From Channallabes apus (lineage: Eukaryota > Chordata > Actinopteri > Siluriformes > Clariidae), in the NCBI GenBank assembly GCA_030522415.1, contig CM060126.1:8990852-9054851 (forward strand): a DNA stretch of 64,000 nt, in the 5' to 3' direction. A program made the position numbers and the translations under genes. Each line of letters starts with the position of its first letter. Position 1 is the first letter of the stretch. Below the pieces are notes generated by a model. That model ran no database searches and was not told the origin of the DNA. It was given only the letters and a program-made list of their open reading frames with translations. This document shows positions 11,901-24,797 of this stretch, in pieces.

Positions 11901-14900
11901 CGTCTCTAACCATCTCTTCCAGCCTTCTTTACATGATACAATAAGGGCATCAAGCTTTGCAAAGATCTGTTCGTTGACCATAAGTTTGCATCGTTTGAAC
12001 AGCTTTCTGAAAGGTTTAACCTACCCAATTAAATTTTTTTCAGATACCTGCAAGTAAGACACATCATTCACTATTTAATACCAAATTTCCCTGAGGCTCC
12101 TGCAGCAAACATTCTAGATAATCTCCTCTGTTTGTCCCCACTGCGTAAAGGCCTAATATCCACTGTTTATGGTGGATTGATGGCTTCGAGTCACACCCCT
12201 TAAGTAAAATTAAAACTGCTTGGGAGAAAGATTTTAATTTGTCACTATCAGATGATACTTGGAATTCAATTCTTAAACTTATCAACTCTACCTCCTTAGA
12301 GTTGCCGCCATTCTTTATTACAGTTTAAGGTTGTACACAGGGCTCATTTCTCCAAACTTAAACTTTCCCGTTTTTACCCAGACATTGATCCTTGCTGTAA
12401 TAAATGTAAAAGCGGAGAGGCGTCTCTTATTCATATGTACTGGACATTCTGGAGGGATATTTTTAAAACCTTGTCATACATATTGAAATGCAATCTTGAA
12501 CCAGACCCTCTGATTGCTGTTTTTGGTATTACTGGAGAGGAAGATAAGAGTCTAACTCCAGCTAAACAGCGTTTATTATCTTTTGCGACACTCCTGGCAA
12601 GGCGTTCTCTTTTATTCAAGTGCAAGGATGCCACATCACCCACTCACGCCCAGTGGCTCAGAGAGATCATGTCCTGTTTGTCTCTGGAGAAGATACACTA
12701 CTCAATCCGTTATTCAGACTTAAAATTTCAACAGGTGTGGGGGCCCTTCCTTCGCTTTTTTCATATACATTTATAGTTTGATTCCCTTTTTATTTAATCG
12801 TTTGTGTCAGCGAACTAACCCGGAGTAGACCAGAAGACTTAGCTTTAGCGGTTAGCCCTTGTAGCGTGGATCGTAAACCCAAACGCGGAAGCAAGCGAAA
12901 AGGCAGGATAACCACGTGATTTAATCTAAGGACTCTCACAACAACAGAGCAAGGGAAAAACACAAATTTAACCCGCGTCCTATAAACACACACTCTAGAC
13001 AGAAAGATAACCCAAGATAGTGAGTACTCACGAATTGGAAGCGATACGAGCTGATACAACATGGACGAAACTCAATGACTGAGTGAGGTGAAACGCCATC
13101 TTGTCTCCTTTTATGCTTCCTGCTTTTGCGACCTGGCTACTTCCGGGTCCTTGTGCCGGTCGCGGCGCGAGTATGTGTGACAGTTTGTTTGTTTTCTTTT
13201 CCCTTTCTTTTTTTCTACGCAAAACCAAAAAAAAAAACTTCCAGCTCCTTTTTTCGTTTCTCCCCTTTTTTGTTACGCCTAGCGTCTAGCCTTTCCTTAT
13301 ACATGTAAAGCTGGTTAGGGAGGGGTGGGGTGAGTGCTATAGGGATTTATAAGGAGGTTTTTAAATTCTGTATTGAAACATTGCATGTTTACCCTGTAAC
13401 ATCCCTGTTTAAAATCAAAAAAAATATTGTTGAGTAAAAAAAAAAATAAAACAGAAACAACCTGTCACGTACCAAACCGAGAAGACCAGAAGACGAAGCG
13501 ATAACGGTCAGCCCTTTGTAGTGTGGTTGGTAAACCCAAACGCCGAAGTGGCGTGAGTAGGCAGGATAACCACGTGATTTAGTTTAAGGACTTTCTCAGT
13601 AGGGGAGCAAGGGAAAAACACAAATTTAACCCGTGTCCTATTAACACACACTCGATCAGAAAGTAAACCCAAGAAAAGTGAGTACTCACAGAAAGACTGG
13701 CGAACCGTCAGGAATGACATGGGTGAACTCAATGACTGAGCGATGTGAAGCGCCATCTTGTCTCCTTTTATGCTTCCTGTTTTGCGACCGTACTACTTCC
13801 GGGTCCTAGTGCCGGTCGCGGAGCGTGTCTGTGTGACACAACCATGGAGTTAGAATGGGATCCCAATTTTTTTTTTATTACTACTGTAATAAAAACCTAT
13901 TATGTTAGGTTTAATAAGCTACCTGGTGACTTGAGGTGCTTTGTGTTTTTACATTTTTATGGGGACAAATATTTTTTTTAAATGAGAAATACAGGAAAAC
14001 TGTCAAAACTCTGGTCTGATCATTAAGATTTTAATATTTTTGCCTTCCTCTCTCCCCGTGTTGTTTACATGTCTATTCAAGCACATGGCATTTGTTTTGA
14101 TCCTTTGCCATGTGCCCGTGTCTCTGTGACATCACCACCATCCCTCCCACTTTCTCTTTATCACTCTATCAAGATGATTTCACTCACCTGTTCCCCTCGC
14201 TTTCGTTGTAATCATTCGCCCTATTTATTCCCTCTAGTCCGTTGTCCTGTGTCAGATCGTTGTCCCATGTCGCTAGCCATTTCGCTTGCCCATTTCTTGT
14301 CCTGTCTAGTCCTGTATGTGTAGTTTATTTTGGCTCCAAGCCAGTATCCTTCGGTCTTGTTTTTCCACCCTTTTTTCCCTCCTCTCTCTCGTGTTTTTTA
14401 TCTTGGCTGGGTCCTGTTTTTCTTTTCTTAGTTTGCGCTGCAGTTTCCCGTCCCGAAGCCGGCCGGCTCTCGCTCTTCTTCGCAGCTGTGCAATTCAGCG
14501 GACTTCGGCCATATCGCTGGCCGCCAAAGGAACTACAGCCTCGTCTCCTGGTCAACGCCCTTTTCCTCTTTGGAGTGTTTTTTGTTAATTTTTTTTTTTG
14601 GGCGTTGGCTCTCCTAGGTTTTGATTTAAAAGAACAATGCAGCTTGATCCTGATTTTAGTATTTTTTTATTTATTTTGTTGATTTTGTCTGAATCAAGGC
14701 ATCTCTGCAACAAATAAAATCTTGAAGGAGACCTGCACTTGTGTCCGTTCTGATTCCCTGACAGAACGATCTGACCATCATGGACGCAGCAGTTCCAGAC
14801 CCCATCAGATCGGCAGTGGCCCAACAGGGGTGCTCCTAGGCCAGCATGAGAACCGGTTGACCAGCACCACGAGAGAGGTCGAGTTCCTCGCCAACCAAGT

Positions 14901-17900
14901 GGCAGACCTCACTGCGTGCATCCAGGAACACCAGCGGGAAGGCGTTCAAGCAGGTTCCGCCCACCTCGCCTCATGTCACGATCAAGAACCCCGCTGCAAC
15001 AACCCACCTCCCTATGACGGAGACCCTAACTCCTGCCGTGCCTTCCTGACACAATGCTCTGTAGTGTTCGCCCTCCAGCCACGCACGTTCGCGGCAAAAG
15101 AGACAAGGGTGGCATTTGTCCTGACTCTTCTTACGGGCAAAACTCGTAAATGGGGTACTTCTGTCTGGGAGTCCAGAGTCCCATGTTGTAAGTCATTTAA
15201 CGAGCTTCAACAGGAGATGTTGAGGCTTTTTGACCGGTCCGTCAGAGGAAAGGAGGCAGCGGACAAGCTTGCACGGCTCCGTCAGGCAGGTCGCTCAGTC
15301 ACGGAGTTTGCCATTCAGTTCAAGACCTTAGCAGCCTCCTGTGACTGGAATGAGGCAGCCTGTCGGGCAGGACTCGAGGAGGATATCCAGGATGAACTGG
15401 CCACTCATGACCTGCCCCGCGACCTTGAAGATCTCATCGACCTGGCACTCCGCAGTGAGGCTCATCTCTGTCGTCGGCACCAGCGCCGGATGGTTCGTTC
15501 CTCTAGCAGGGTGGAGGGTTCTAACTCTCCCTTGGCGACCGTTGACCTGCCAGAACCTGAACCCATGCAGCTGGGACGCCTCCATCTAACACCCCAGGAG
15601 AAACAACTGCGTCTGATCAAAGGCCTGTGCCTCTATTGTGGCAAGCCAGGCCACTTTGCCGCAGCCTGCCCAGGAAAAGCCAAGGCTCACCAGTGAAGCG
15701 GGGGATCCTGGTGAGCGCTATTCCTTTTTCACAATCCCCCTCCTCTCGCATACTTTTATTTGTCTTAGTTCAGTATGGGGAGACTTCACAGTCATGCGCG
15801 GCCTTGGTTGATTCAGGGGCTGAGGGTAACTTTATGGTCAATTCAACCACTTGTGTCCGTTCTGATTCCCTGACAAAAACATTAATTAATTCATTTTCTA
15901 TACCACTTAATCCTGTGTTCAGGGTCGCGGGGGACCTGGAGCCTATCCCAGGAGCCTTCGGGCACTAGGCGGAGTACACCCTGGACAGGGTGCCAATCCA
16001 TCGCAGGGCACACACACATACACACACTCACACACCCAATCACACACTACGGGCAATTTGGGAATGCCAATTAGCCTAACCTGCATATCTTTGGACTGTG
16101 GGAGGAAACCGGAGTACCCGGAGGAAACCCACCAAGCACGGGGAGAACATGTAAACTCCATGCACACAGAGATGGGAATCGAGCCTGGCCGGGGAATCAA
16201 ACCCAGACCCAGACCCAAGGCGACAGTGCTAACCACTACACCCCTAACAAAAACAGTTTTTTTTAAATACTTGAAGTGTGTACTTGGCCTTAGCCCAGGG
16301 CATTCCAAACGAGAGATTGCAACTCCATATACGATTACTTGATTAAAGAATGGAGTAGCAGAAAAAGTTTCCTATTTTGTTTTATTCATTGATTTTACAA
16401 ATGAAGACATTCCAACAAGCCACATTTAAGTTAATAGGCCACATGCTATTTTATTTTATTTTCACTGTCTGGACACCCTGCAGTAGGGTAGCTCAAAAAA
16501 TAAAGGTTTACATTAATTAGTCAGCTTGTGTAAAATTTGAGTTAATGCTAATTTAATTGGATATTGAAGAAGCTTGAAGCTTGTCTAACAATACAAGCTT
16601 CAATTGTTATTGTATGTTTCAATATATTATTGTATGTTTCTAACAAAACCCCTTTAAACAATGCAACTGTGCTGATGTGTGTGAAAATATCAAGAACATA
16701 CAACATTAGAGTCTTACAACTTATTTTTCCATGCCATGTGAAAACTGATGCAGTAGATTTTTTAAAAATAGCAATGAACTAATTTTGATTCTTGTCAATA
16801 TTGTACAGGAGTCTTGAATGTGACAGTGAGTGCAGAGGCAGAACAATCCCAGACTGTGTGTGACAATGAGATAGTGAGTGTTCCACAGAGAGGCCGCATT
16901 GACACAGTTACACGAAGTCTGATTGTACAGGTCGGTGCCATAAAAATAATGACAACCCTAAATATTTTTAAAGTTCTTTTTTAGGCTATGATTTTATATT
17001 ACCTTACTATTTTTCCTTTAGGCTGAAGGAAATGAGAAGACCAAGAGCCAGACCTGGTTATTATGTCCACAGGGTTAAACTTGCAATTATTTTTGCATTT
17101 TCATTTATATCAAGTTTGGTTTGTTTAAAAATCAAGCACATAAATTCTTCTACTGTGCAGCAAAGATGGAGTTTTATTTCATCTCTCTTTTCTAGGAAAG
17201 AGTGTCTCTGAAGAGTTAGAGCTGAAACTTCCTGAAAATGCAATAGAGGGATCAGCACGAGCTTCTGTTTCAGTACTTGGTAAGACTATGAGGCATGTAC
17301 TCACTCATTCAACTTCTATACCGCTTTGATCCTGTATACAGGGTCACAGGGGTCCTAGAGCCTATCCCAGGAGACTTAGGACACAAAGCAGGGTGCCAAT
17401 CCATCGCAGGGTACACACACTCACAAGCTCATTCACACACTGAGGGCAATTTAGGAACATAAGTTAGCCGGTTAGCCTTTGGGCTGTGAAAGGAAACCAG
17501 AGTACACGAAGGAAACCAACCAAGCACGGAGAGAACATGCAAACTCCATGCACACAGACCCAAAGCGGGAATCGAACCTGTGAGGCGCAAAGCAACAGTG
17601 CTAACCATTAAGCCACTGTGCTGCCAGGGGCATGCATGTATAGTATAAAAGTTATTATAAAGACTATGAAACTATGAGTTTTCTTTTACTTATGTACTGT
17701 GTAAAATCACCTGTGTATAATTATTCCTCTGCAGTTTCCAGATTTGTCTTGGTCAGGGATGTTAAAGATAACCCCCTGCCCTATAAATTTTTTTGTGTGT
17801 GTTTTTCCTGCTCTATCACATCCACTTTGATTCAGAAAAGATTGTTAATTAGCTGATTAGTTAAATTCAATTCAATTCAATTTTATTTATATAGCGCTTT

Positions 17901-17955
17901 TAACAATGGTCATTGTCTCAAAGCAGCTTCACAAAAATGAAAGAAATTTAACAAA

Positions 17956-18027
<72 letters not shown>

Positions 18028-21000
18028 GAAAAGAAAATAATTGGAAGTGTGTATGTGTGAGAAAAATGTGCAGCTAATAATAATGAGACGAATTAATGAA
18101 ATTTCTCTGATGAGCAAGCCAAGGGTGACGGCGACGGTGGCAAGGAAAAACTCCCTGAGATGGCATTAGGAAGAAACCTTGAGAGGAACCAGACTCAACA
18201 GGGAACCCATCCTCATTTGGGTGATAACAGATAGAAATGATATAACATATTGTGTGTTGTGCAGGTGAAAATTCAATATGACAGAAATTATTTAAATTGA
18301 CATGAAGACCAGTTCAGCATAGGGACGAGTCAGTAGATGCAGAAGGCAGATGAGGTCTGGATCACTGGAAGCACAGGAGCAGCATGTGTAGCTCCAACCA
18401 TCATAAAGCTGAATCCAGCTGGAGCTGGTCCTTCTCTGGATGCCTCAGGAACCTCGCAGGGTCGGCCTTTGTCTACTGAAGCTGGCAAAATCTCCCGATG
18501 CCTCGGGATGGGTAGAGAAATACAGAACAGATGGGGAGAATTAGCGTAGTGACATTCGGGATAGGTGTACTGGAGTATGAGATTATGGGATGAGTTATGT
18601 GTATGCCAGATTAAAAAGATGCGTCTTGAGTCTACTTTTGAACTGAGAAACCATGTCTGCTCCCCGAACACTGTCTGGAAGGCTATTCCAATGCTTTGGA
18701 GCTAAATATGAAAAAGCCCTACCCCCTTTTGTAGATTTTGAAATTCTGGGAACTACCAGAAGTCCGGAGCTTTGTGATCTTAAGGCGCGTGGTGGATTGT
18801 AGCGTATCAGAAGACTGGTTAGGTATGTGGGAGCTAAACCATTTAAGGCTTTGTATGCAAGTAATACTATTTTGTAATTTATTCTAAACTGAACAGGTAG
18901 CCAGTGCAGGGATGATAATATTGGGGTTATATGATCATATTTTCTGGATCTAGTGAGAACCCTGGCGGCTGCATTTTGGATTAACTGAAGCTTGTTTATT
19001 GAGGATGCAGGACAACCACCTAGTAATGCATTACAATAGTCCAGTCTGGAGGTCATGAATGCATGAACTAGTTTTTCTGCATCAGATATGGATAAGATGT
19101 TCCTAAGTTTAGCAATATTTCGAAGATGGAAAAAGGCTGTTTGTGATATTTGAAATGTGATTTTCAAAAGACAAGTTACTGTCTAATATTACGCCCAGGT
19201 CTTTTACTGCTGAGCTGGTAGTAACAGTACATCCTTCTAAGCGCAGGCTGAATTGTGAAAGCTGTTGTGTGCTGGTTTTTGGGCCAATAAGTAATATCTC
19301 TGTCTTATCTGAATTTAATAAGAGAAAGTTATTGGTCATCCAATCTTTTATGTCTTGGACACACTCAGTTAATCTAGACAACTTAGGTATTTCGTCTGGT
19401 TTAGTTGAGATATATAATTGGGTATCATCAGCATAACAATGGAAACTAATCCCATGTCTTCTAATGATGTTACCCAAGGGAGGCATGTATATTGAGAACA
19501 ACAGAGGTCCTAAAACAGACCCTTGTGGGACCCCATATTTCAGTGGCATTACACCAGACGGTTCTCTATTTAGATCTACAAAATGGTAGCGATCAGACAG
19601 GTAAGATCTAAACCATTTTAATGCCTGTCCCTGAATACCTATATAATTTTGTAAGCGATCTATGAGAATATTATGATCTATTGTGTCGAATGCAGCACTA
19701 AGATCGAGCAGGACTAGCAATGAGATGCAGCCTTGGTCTGAAGCTAAAAACAAGTCATTTGTAATCTTAACTAGTGCAGTTTCTGTGCTATGATGGGGCC
19801 TGAAACCTGACTGAAATTCTTCAAGGATGTTGTTATCCTGCAAGAATGTGCATATTTGAGCTGATACTACTTTTTCTAGTATTTTTGATATGAACGGAAG
19901 GTTTGAAATCGGTCTGGAATTTGTTATTTCATTCGCGTCCAAATTAGATTTTTTAAGAAGCGGCTTAATAACTGCTAACTTGAAAGGTTTAGGGACGTGA
20001 CCTAGATATAATGAGGAATTAATAATGTTTAGAAGTGGATCTCCAACCGTAAGCATCACTTCTTTTAAAAATCTGGTTGGGATTGGGTCTAACAGGCACG
20101 TTGTTGATTTAGCCGAGGTGATAATTTTATACAGCTCTTCCTGTCCTATACCTGTAAAGCACTGAAAATCTAAATGTGAAGCTATAGGCTGAACTGGATC
20201 GTGAGATACTATTAGAGGTTGAACCTCCATTATTTTCTTCCTGATATTATTGATTTTTTTCATTAAAGAAGTCCATAAAGTCTTCACTTCTAAACTGTGA
20301 TGGGATACTCTCTGCGGGCATCTTAGGTTTTGTTAGGCGAGCCACTGTACTAAATAAGAACCTGGGATTGTTTTGGTTTCTTGCTATCAGTTGGCTAAGA
20401 TGCTCAGTCCTAGCAGTTTTTAGAGCCTGTCTATAGCTGCACATACTGTCTTTATACGCAATTCGAAAAACTTCTAATTTAGTTTTCCTCCATTTTCGCT
20501 CGAGGTTACGGGTTGCTCTCTTTAGGGCGCGAGTATGACTGTTGTACCACGGTGCAAATGTTTTATCTCTGACTTTTTTTAATCTGATGGGAGCAACAGT
20601 GTCTAATGTACTGGTAAGAATAGTGCCCATGCTGCTAGTCACTTCATCTAGATCATCTGCATTTAGGGGTCTAATAAGAAATTGGGACAGATCCGGCAGA
20701 TTACTTTTGAATCTGTCTTTAGTAGTGAGATTCATATTTCTAACAGATTGATAACGTGGGGAGACACAGCTAATCTGTTCTACGGGTAGAGTATATATCA
20801 GGAGGTGATGATCTGTGATATCATCACTTTGAGGTATGATCTCTATATTAGAGACATCTATACCATGGGATATAATTAAATCTAGCGTATGATTAAAGCG
20901 GTGAGTTGCTCCAATTATATTTTGTTTAACCCCAAAGGAATTTAGTAAATCCATAAATGTGAGTGCTAAAGCGTCGTTAGCATCATCTACATGAATGTTA

Positions 21001-24000
21001 AAGTCTCCTACTATCAACACTTTGTCAGAGTTAACCAATAGGTCTGATAGCAGATGTCCAAATTCTTTAAGAAATTTGACATATGGCCCCGGGGGTCTGT
21101 ACACGGTGGCCAGGGTAAAATATAGCAAGGGTTTATTACGTATTTCATTGAGTGCAACATTAATGATAAGCACTTCAAATGAATTAAACCTGGGCCTTAT
21201 TTTCTGAGTAACAGTGAGTACATCATTGTAGATAGTGGCGACACCACCACCGCGACCAATTAGACGGGGCTCGTGCTTATAGAAATATCCTGACGGAGTA
21301 GACTCATTCAGACCAAAATATTCATTTGGTTTAAGCCAGGTTTCGGTGAGACAGAGTGCATCAAGGCAATAATCTGAGATAATTTCATTAACAATAAGTG
21401 CTTTAGGCGCAAGGGATCTAATGTTGAGTAGTCCAAACTTTAGAGGTGGATTTTGATTACTTATTTTGCCTTTTTCTGGTTTTATGTTTATCAGATTGTT
21501 TCTGGCAAATTTAACAAATTTATTCTTTTCTATAGGACAAGCTATGTGTGTGCGTCTATCACTATGGTGAGTTGTGATGTGGCTAATATGTTTGGAATCT
21601 ACAGTATGACTTACCGCTAGTCAGATGGTTCGTAGTGTCCTGGAGATGTTGTCAGAGAGGACCGCTGCTCATCAGTGTGGTAGAGCCTAGGACGCTCCCA
21701 GAAAACATTCCAGTTATCAACAAAGGGTCATTTCTGTTGTCGACACCAAGATTGTAACCATTCATTAAAGGCAAATAATCTACTGAACTTCTCGATTCCT
21801 CGCTGAAATGTGGGAAGCGGTCCAGATACGATGATCCTTGTCGTGGGTGATGTGCTGCGGACCTTCTCGACCAGGCTCCTGAAGTCCTTCTTTAGGGTCT
21901 CCGTGTGCCTCAGCCTGGTGTCGATCATGCCGGAATGAAGAACCACAGCTCCGATGTTCTTCCTCAGGGCAGCAGGCACCTGTGCAGCAACATCAAGAAC
22001 ACGTGCACCAGGTAAACAGTGTGTGTGCACCTTACCTTTAGCCGTGGTAGCACGCACGTGCCGGACGATGGAGTCTCCGATGACCAGGGTGTCATGTGCC
22101 GACTCGCCGAGAGGAGCGAAGCGGTTTCGGCTCGAGATGTCGAAGACGGGTGGTGGTGGAGGGGGAGAGGTCCTCGCTCGGGGCTTGGCGTGCTTCTTCC
22201 GCTGCTGCTGTATCCAGGGTCCGTGGTATCCCGGCGCCGGGGTGTAGGAAACCTGGGCGGGCTGCGTCCTTGGTGTGTTGGACCTGGGCAGAGAAACACG
22301 CGGGGTTGAGGTTGTAGGAGAATTCTCTCACCGAGAATTTACCTGGGACAGGTGAGCGTCGGTCCGCGACGATTCCAGCGTGGCTTTCCGCTGCTGTAGC
22401 CAGGCCAGCTGCACCTGTAGCTCACGGATCAGCTTCTCCACGGCCTCCAGCTCCAAATCCACCGAGTGCAGCTCCAATGTCTCCTCACCTGCACTCAGAG
22501 GCAGAATCACAACCGACATGGTGTCTAAATACGGAAAATAATCGGTGTGAAGAAGCGTAAACAATCTTTACAAACAAACGTGATAGCCGGGCTAACGGGC
22601 TAGCGATGCTAATGCCGGCTAAAAGCGGTGTGCTGCAAAACAATTAAAACTTAACGATATAACACGCGTTTCGAGTAAATATATTATAAGATACTTATCC
22701 GTTTTATGTACACTCTTCGTAAGGGGACGAAAAAGTAAAAAAAAAAGGTCAGTATGGCGGAGCTCGGAAAAAAGCAGCATCTCAGCGTCCTCGTACAAGG
22801 GTTGCCAGATCCTAGTGTTTTAAATCATTAAAACACTAAAATGTGCATGACAAGGGGTCCTCTATAACCAAGCTTAGTATGCTGTTCTTTAGAAGACCAA
22901 TGCAATATAGTGAATGCAGCATATAATGGTCACGTTCTGCTGAATGTTGGACTGTGGGCTTGATGTGGAGGCATAGACGCAGAGGGGATGCAGTGAAAAA
23001 GTCTTTTAATAATAATAGTAAACAAAAACCAAACGTGAACAAAGGATGAACTAAGGAAGTTGGCATGAACTTTGGAGCATAATGTAAACAGAACTCATAA
23101 ACACTTAGACATCAGACTAGGGATTGCACAACTAATATACAATACAGACATGGGGACACAAACTGGACGAGACAAGACACACTAAACAGACTAGAGGACT
23201 AAACACAAGGGACTACACATGCAAGGGATAAACACACACACACAAGACAGGCTTGGCTAGGCCTACCACCTGTTCTGCACATTAGTTACTAGCTTGCTTA
23301 GCAGCTAATCAGACTAATGGCTAAACAGGCTAGTAGCCTGAGACCCAAGGGATGAACAGACAAGGTACACAGCAGACTAGGTATGAAACAGACTAAGAAC
23401 TCTAAAGGTTAGTGGCTAAAGATGTTAGTACCTAAACAGACTAAGAGCTAATCAGACGATGAGACTAGACAGACACGAAGACTAGACAGACTAAGATCTA
23501 GACATGTTAGTATCACCCTCATTAGTATTTAAACAGACTTATAACTAAACATGCAATGGGGGTTACTTACACAAAAGGGTAAACACAAAAGGCTAATTCC
23601 CCCAGAGGCTAATCCTGCTAGAAGACACAAAGACAAGGACATGTTAATATAAACAAACTTAAAGAGCTCCAGAAACCAAAAGGCCAACTATAATCAAACT
23701 AAAACCAGAAGAAAACAAAACCCACAGAACAGAAATTATATTACTTTAATGCTCGACCCAGTTTCCCAGAACAAACAGGTATTTATAACAATGCTAATGA
23801 GCTTCCTCAGTTCAGGTGAGCATCCGCGGCACCCGACTGAGGAGCCTTCTGGGAAACTGAGTCTACGAACAAAACTACTAACTAATAAACACTGCCCTCT
23901 AGTGGGCAACCCTCACAATAGTGGATACAATATGACCCCAAAAAATTATTTGGATACTTAAGCAACTCTTAAAAAGTTTGAAATTCACTGAATTAAAGAA

Positions 24001-24526
24001 ATTATAAGATACCACAGGCCCCCATTTCTAACAAACTTGATGAGCTTTAATACACAAACATAGATTATATTGTAATAAATGAGAGACCACTATAAAATGG
24101 TCAGTTCATGTAAATTTTTTTATAGATGCGTGTTTGTTAAAAATGAACAGCTTTGTTTTACACTACTTACAACATTTCTTTCTAATTCAAAATTAAAATA
24201 TTTTTATTTACAGCAGATACTTACTTTAAGTATTTAAAGAAAATTAAAACATACTGTATCACATAACAAAAAGATGCATTGTTTGCAGATCTTGGCATGC
24301 TCTCCACCCATCTTTAACATTGCCGTAAAATAACCTTACTAAAATTTAAGCAGCTCAGCTTTGTTTAATGACTTGTGACCCTCCATCTTCCTCTTGATCA
24401 CATTCCAGAGGTTTCCAAATGGGATCTGATGGTCCTACATCCACACCTTAACTGAGCTGACTGTTTTGTATTAAGTATTGTCTTGTTGGGGAACATACAA
24501 TAGTCAGAGCAAAAGGAAGTCTGTTT

Positions 24527-24580
<54 letters not shown>

Positions 24581-24757
24581 ACAGAAGGCTGGTAGAAGGA
24601 TGCAGACAAGACATAATTGCTTAATTTAAGATTTTATTAAGCAAAAAAATCAAACTTTACAGAAACAGATGCAACACAAAGAAGGATTAAATAAAAGAGC
24701 GTTAAATCTATCTATATATTTATCTATCTATATATGTATATATACAGTATATATATA

Positions 24758-24797
<40 letters not shown>

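Larger units (their letters stand above)
7444..12776 (+). pseudogene. L1-like ORF2p (endonuclease-reverse transcriptase), broken
   Basis: Nicks DNA and reverse-transcribes LINE RNA at the nick. The endonuclease part (7444-8157) shows [29 protein letters not shown] and SDHAPV. It is cut by the CACTA-like insertion and resumes near 9745 with [12 protein letters not shown]. Reverse transcriptase blocks follow: [59 protein letters not shown] and the catalytic [10 protein letters not shown] (about 11120). The C-terminus has Cys residues in [12 protein letters not shown] followed by LIHMYW, the L1 zinc-knuckle-like end. At least five frame breaks or stops (near 8082, 10368, 10774, 11352, 11539, 12057) make it inactive. 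Confidence 0.85.
6186..13451 (+). mobile_element. L1-like (L1/Tx1) LINE, near full length, with later insertions
   Basis: A 10-bp target duplication CAGAAACAAC (6176-6185 and 13452-13461) bounds the element. The left end starts GGACTTCCGG, an ETS-like motif near where LINE promoters begin; the right end is an A-rich tail. Inside are an ORF1 with an RRM-type region and an ORF2 with apurinic endonuclease, reverse transcriptase and C-terminal Cys-rich regions. Both frames are broken. It is interrupted by a CACTA-like element and one solo LTR, so its own length is about 5.3 kb. Confidence 0.88.
14001..15875 (+). mobile_element. internally deleted Ty3/gypsy (sushi/chromovirus-like) retrotransposon
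   Basis: The 5' LTR begins TGTCAAAAC; the element ends CCCTGACA and is flanked by a 5-bp duplication AAAAC on both sides. After the LTR come gag and only the start of the protease, then the sequence jumps to the last 27 bp of the 3' LTR (CACTTGTGTCCG...CCTGACA). Reverse transcriptase, RNase H and integrase are gone. The gag type resembles sushi-ichi and the mammalian PEG10/RTL genes derived from that lineage. Confidence 0.85.
17866..22790 (-). mobile_element. L2-clade LINE, near full length, antisense to the gene
   Basis: Read on the minus strand, a coiled-coil/esterase ORF1 is followed closely by an endonuclease-RT ORF2 and a 3' region ending AAAGCGC...ATAAAATTGAATTGAATT, a known teleost L2-type tail with short tandem repeats. 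A TAA microsatellite lies in the 3' region. Frames are only lightly damaged. Exact ends are estimates, as I could not find a clear target duplication. Confidence 0.85.

Noticed and set aside
12805..13838. A single short LTR retrotransposon with two LTRs
   Set aside because: Each LTR has its own different target duplication and the sequence between them is L1 tail, so these are two solo LTRs.
14242..14682. Hydrophobic open frame of 146 codons
   Set aside because: It lies wholly in the gypsy 5' LTR and has no protein-like conservation that I recognise.
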